A stretch of DNA of 10,689 bases, taken from positions 1 to 10,689 of the forward strand of contig CAMPGG010000102.1 in assembly GCA_946885335.1 (NCBI GenBank), read 5' to 3'. The notes under the pieces are model-generated. The model worked only from the letters and a program-made list of their open reading frames with translations, searched no databases and was not told the DNA's origin. Positions 8,659-10,689 of the stretch are shown in pieces. Source of the stretch: an uncultured Chitinophagaceae bacterium (GTDB lineage Bacteria; Bacteroidota; Bacteroidia; Chitinophagales; Chitinophagaceae). The position numbers and the translations under genes are program-made. Every line of letters starts with the position of its first letter. Positions within the stretch are counted from its first letter, which is position 1.

Positions 8659-10353
8659 ATGAATAAATATTACATGAAAAGTTTACATATTATAATAATC
8701 CAGTCCATTATTTGCCTGCTCTATTTGGGTTGCTCGAAAAGTTCATCGGAACCTGCCCCCGCTCCTCCAACGCCGGCCCCCGCATCTTTTGGCATGCAAT
8801 CAACCAGCATTGATGGTGTAAACAATTTATCAGAATATAGAAATACAAGCATCTCTCCTTCTATTAAAATAAAATTTAAAGCGCCGATACAAAGCAGTTC
8901 CGTTCAGCAAAATATCTCATTCACCGATAAATCCGGAACCAGCATTGGATTTAGTACTAAACTGGAAAATGGCGATAGTACAATTGTGATCGTTCCGAAC
9001 ACACCTTTAAAATTCTTAACCAGGCATAACATTTCAGTAACAACAGGATTGCAATCAAAGTCGGGAGGAAATTTACAAAGCGCTTTCAACTTTTCATTTC
9101 TTACCAAACTTGATTCAACCTATAAATTTCCCATAATCACCAATGAGGCGCTGTTAACGCTTGTACAACAACAAACTTTTAAATACTTCTGGGATTTTGC
9201 GCATCCAAACAGCGGGCTGGCCAGGGAAAGAAATACTTCTGGTGACCTGGTTACAACCGGTGGTTCGGGTTTTGGCATCATGGCACTACCGGTGGCCATT
9301 GAACGAAATTTTATTACCCGTGCCGAGGGGTTGGAAAGAATGCAAAAAATTGTTGGATTTTTAAAAAATACTGCACAGCATTTTCATGGCGCCTTTCCGC
9401 ATTGGTTAAATGGCAATACCGGTGCAGTCATGCCATTCAGTGCAAAAGATGATGGTGCAGATTTGGTTGAAACCTCTTTCTTAGTGGCTGGTTTATTAAC
9501 TGCCCGCCAGTATTTTGATGGGAATGATGCAGCCGAAACTGCCTTGCGCAATGACATCAACACAATCTGGCATCGGGTTGAATGGGATTGGTTCAGAAAG
9601 AATAATGAAGATGTTTTGTACTGGCACTGGAGCCCTAACTATGGTTGGGAAATGAATCACAAAATAAAAGGCTGGAACGAGAGCCTGATAACTTATGTAC
9701 TGGCTGCATCCTCCCCTACCCACGCTATTCCAAAATCAGTTTATGATAATGGGTGGGCATCTAACGGCGGAATGAAGAATGGCAACACCTATTACAGTCA
9801 TGCATTACCGTTAGGTCCTGCACAGGGTGGCCCGCTTTTCTTTTCCCATTATTCATTTCTTGGAATCAATCCAAAAGATTTGACAGATGTTTATGCAGAC
9901 TACTGGCAACAGAATACAAACCATACCCTGATAAATTATAAATACGTACAATCGAATCCAAAAAATTATTTCGGTTACAGCGATTCAGTTTGGGGACTTA
10001 CGGCCAGCGATATTCAAAATGGGTATACAGCCAGTTCACCAACAAATGATGTAGGCGTTATTGCACCAACCGCCGCCTTATCATCTTTTCCATATACACC
10101 CGATCAATCTTTGGCCGCATTAAAATTTTATTATTATGTTTTGGGTGATAAATTATGGAAAGAGTATGGGTTCGTGGATGCTTTTTCATTACATGACCAA
10201 TGGTTTGCTAATTCATTCCTGGCTATTGACCAGGGACCAATTATCATCATGATAGAAAACTACAGAACAGGATTAATTTGGGATTTGTTTATGAGCGTAC
10301 CGGAAATTAAATCAGGCATGACAAACCTTGGTTTTCAAAGTCCTAATCTATGA
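8659..10353 (+). CDS. GH144-type lipoprotein with N-terminal SbsA Ig-like domain, putative endo-beta-1,2-glucanase
   Basis: GH144 was founded on the Chitinophaga pinensis endo-beta-1,2-glucanase and cuts inside beta-1,2-glucan; databases often label the domain glycoamylase-like (PF10091). The 564-residue product starts at ATG 8659 or, equally plausible, at ATG 8674. A signal peptide ends at Cys25 (LYLGC). A Pro/Ala-rich linker (about 31-43) leads to an Ig-like domain of the Big_5/SbsA type (about 44-155, SPSIKIKFKAPIQSSSV...LTRHNISVTTGL...FNFSFLT). The catalytic module spans about 162-564, normal for the family: FKYFWDFAHPNSGLARER from 174, TTGGSGFGIMA from 199, the acidic cluster DDGADLVE (D264, D265, D268, E271), and YWHWSPNYGWEMNH...GWNE with E341. 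The D268/E271 cluster and E341 are candidate catalytic residues by position, judged from memory of the family. The gap of 45 bases from the upstream stop has no terminator. The lipoprotein tail suggests an outer-membrane enzyme; which face is unknown. Confidence 0.9.
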   Translation: MNKYYMKSLHIIIIQSIICLLYLGCSKSSSEPAPAPPTPAPASFGMQSTSIDGVNNLSEYRNTSISPSIKIKFKAPIQSSSVQQNISFTDKSGTSIGFSTKLENGDSTIVIVPNTPLKFLTRHNISVTTGLQSKSGGNLQSAFNFSFLTKLDSTYKFPIITNEALLTLVQQQTFKYFWDFAHPNSGLARERNTSGDLVTTGGSGFGIMALPVAIERNFITRAEGLERMQKIVGFLKNTAQHFHGAFPHWLNGNTGAVMPFSAKDDGADLVETSFLVAGLLTARQYFDGNDAAETALRNDINTIWHRVEWDWFRKNNEDVLYWHWSPNYGWEMNHKIKGWNESLITYVLAASSPTHAIPKSVYDNGWASNGGMKNGNTYYSHALPLGPAQGGPLFFSHYSFLGINPKDLTDVYADYWQQNTNHTLINYKYVQSNPKNYFGYSDSVWGLTASDIQNGYTASSPTNDVGVIAPTAALSSFPYTPDQSLAALKFYYYVLGDKLWKEYGFVDAFSLHDQWFANSFLAIDQGPIIIMIENYRTGLIWDLFMSVPEIKSGMTNLGFQSPNL

Positions 10354-10402
10354 TGACGATTTAAATCTGATTGTTTAAACATCTTGAAAAAAATCATACA
10401 CC

Positions 10403-10689
10403 ATGAGACAAATCTTTTACCTGACAGCCATTTTTTTCAGCATAATATTTTTAAATGCATGCAGTAATCCTCCCAAATCCACTTCCGGCAAAAACATTCA
10501 TTCGATCCCTGCGGATATGGACAGCATTTATACCGCGGTGCAAAAAGGAACTTTTCAATATTTCTGGGATGGTGCTGAACCAAACAGTGGCTTAGCCAGG
10601 GAAAGATTTCATGTGGATGGCGTGTACCCACAAAACGACAAGATGGTTGTAACCAGCGGAGGTGGCGGATTTGGTGTGATGGCTATTTT
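10403..10689 (+). CDS. Second GH144-type lipoprotein, 3'-truncated by the window edge
   Basis: The frame opens at ATG 10403 and runs off the window, giving 95 complete codons. A signal peptide ends in a good lipobox (IIFLNAC, Cys20). After a short linker of about 18 residues the catalytic module begins at once, with no Ig-like domain. Motifs align with the upstream paralogue: GTFQYFWDGAEPNSGLARER from about residue 50, then VVTSGGGGFGVMAI. Between these two motifs this protein has 15 residues where the upstream paralogue has 7, including DGVYPQNDK. The start lies 49 bases after the previous stop with no terminator between, so the two are likely one transcript. Membership in GH144 is clear from the motifs, but the catalytic acids lie beyond the edge, so activity cannot be judged. 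Confidence 0.87.
   Translation, partial: MRQIFYLTAIFFSIIFLNACSNPPKSTSGKNIHSIPADMDSIYTAVQKGTFQYFWDGAEPNSGLARERFHVDGVYPQNDKMVVTSGGGGFGVMAI

Noticed and set aside
8655..8666. ATG at 8655 as a start for the first GH144 gene
   Set aside because: It reads only two codons beyond the ATG before a stop; the in-frame starts are 8659 and 8674.

Overview
The window looks like Bacteroidota DNA, most likely from the Chitinophagaceae or a near relative. This rests on the SusC/SusD gene pair, a run of lipoproteins with signal peptides of that phylum, AT-rich sequence, A-rich leaders in place of strong Shine-Dalgarno sites, and GH144 enzymes resembling those of Chitinophaga. The lineage below phylum is an inference. 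All genes lie on the + strand.

Layout. (1) Positions 1-2765: a SusC-type TonB-dependent outer-membrane transporter whose N-terminus lies before the window. (2) 2776-4278: its SusD-type lipoprotein partner. (3) 4304-5155: a LamG/concanavalin A-like lipoprotein, probably a surface glycan-binding protein. (4) 5173-5210: a strong intrinsic terminator that closes this three-gene block. (5) 5296-8613: a very large lipoprotein with FG-GAP/VCBS repeats on both sides of an ASPIC/UnbV domain. (6) 8659-10353: a lipoprotein with an SbsA-type Ig-like domain followed by a GH144 (glycoamylase-like) catalytic module. (7) 10403 to the end of the window: the start of a second GH144 lipoprotein, cut by the window edge.

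Taken together this is a polysaccharide utilization locus. GH144 was founded on an endo-beta-1,2-glucanase of Chitinophaga pinensis, so the likely target is beta-1,2-glucan (for example cyclic or linear glucans of Proteobacteria). The expected path is surface capture by the SusD and LamG proteins, cleavage by the two GH144 enzymes, and import of oligosaccharides through SusC. No sensor/regulator and no exo-acting beta-glucosidase is visible; they may lie outside the window. The least understood member is the duplicated-propeller ASPIC/UnbV protein. I saw no RNA genes, CRISPR arrays, insertion sequences or convincing minus-strand genes. The substrate assignment is by family only.
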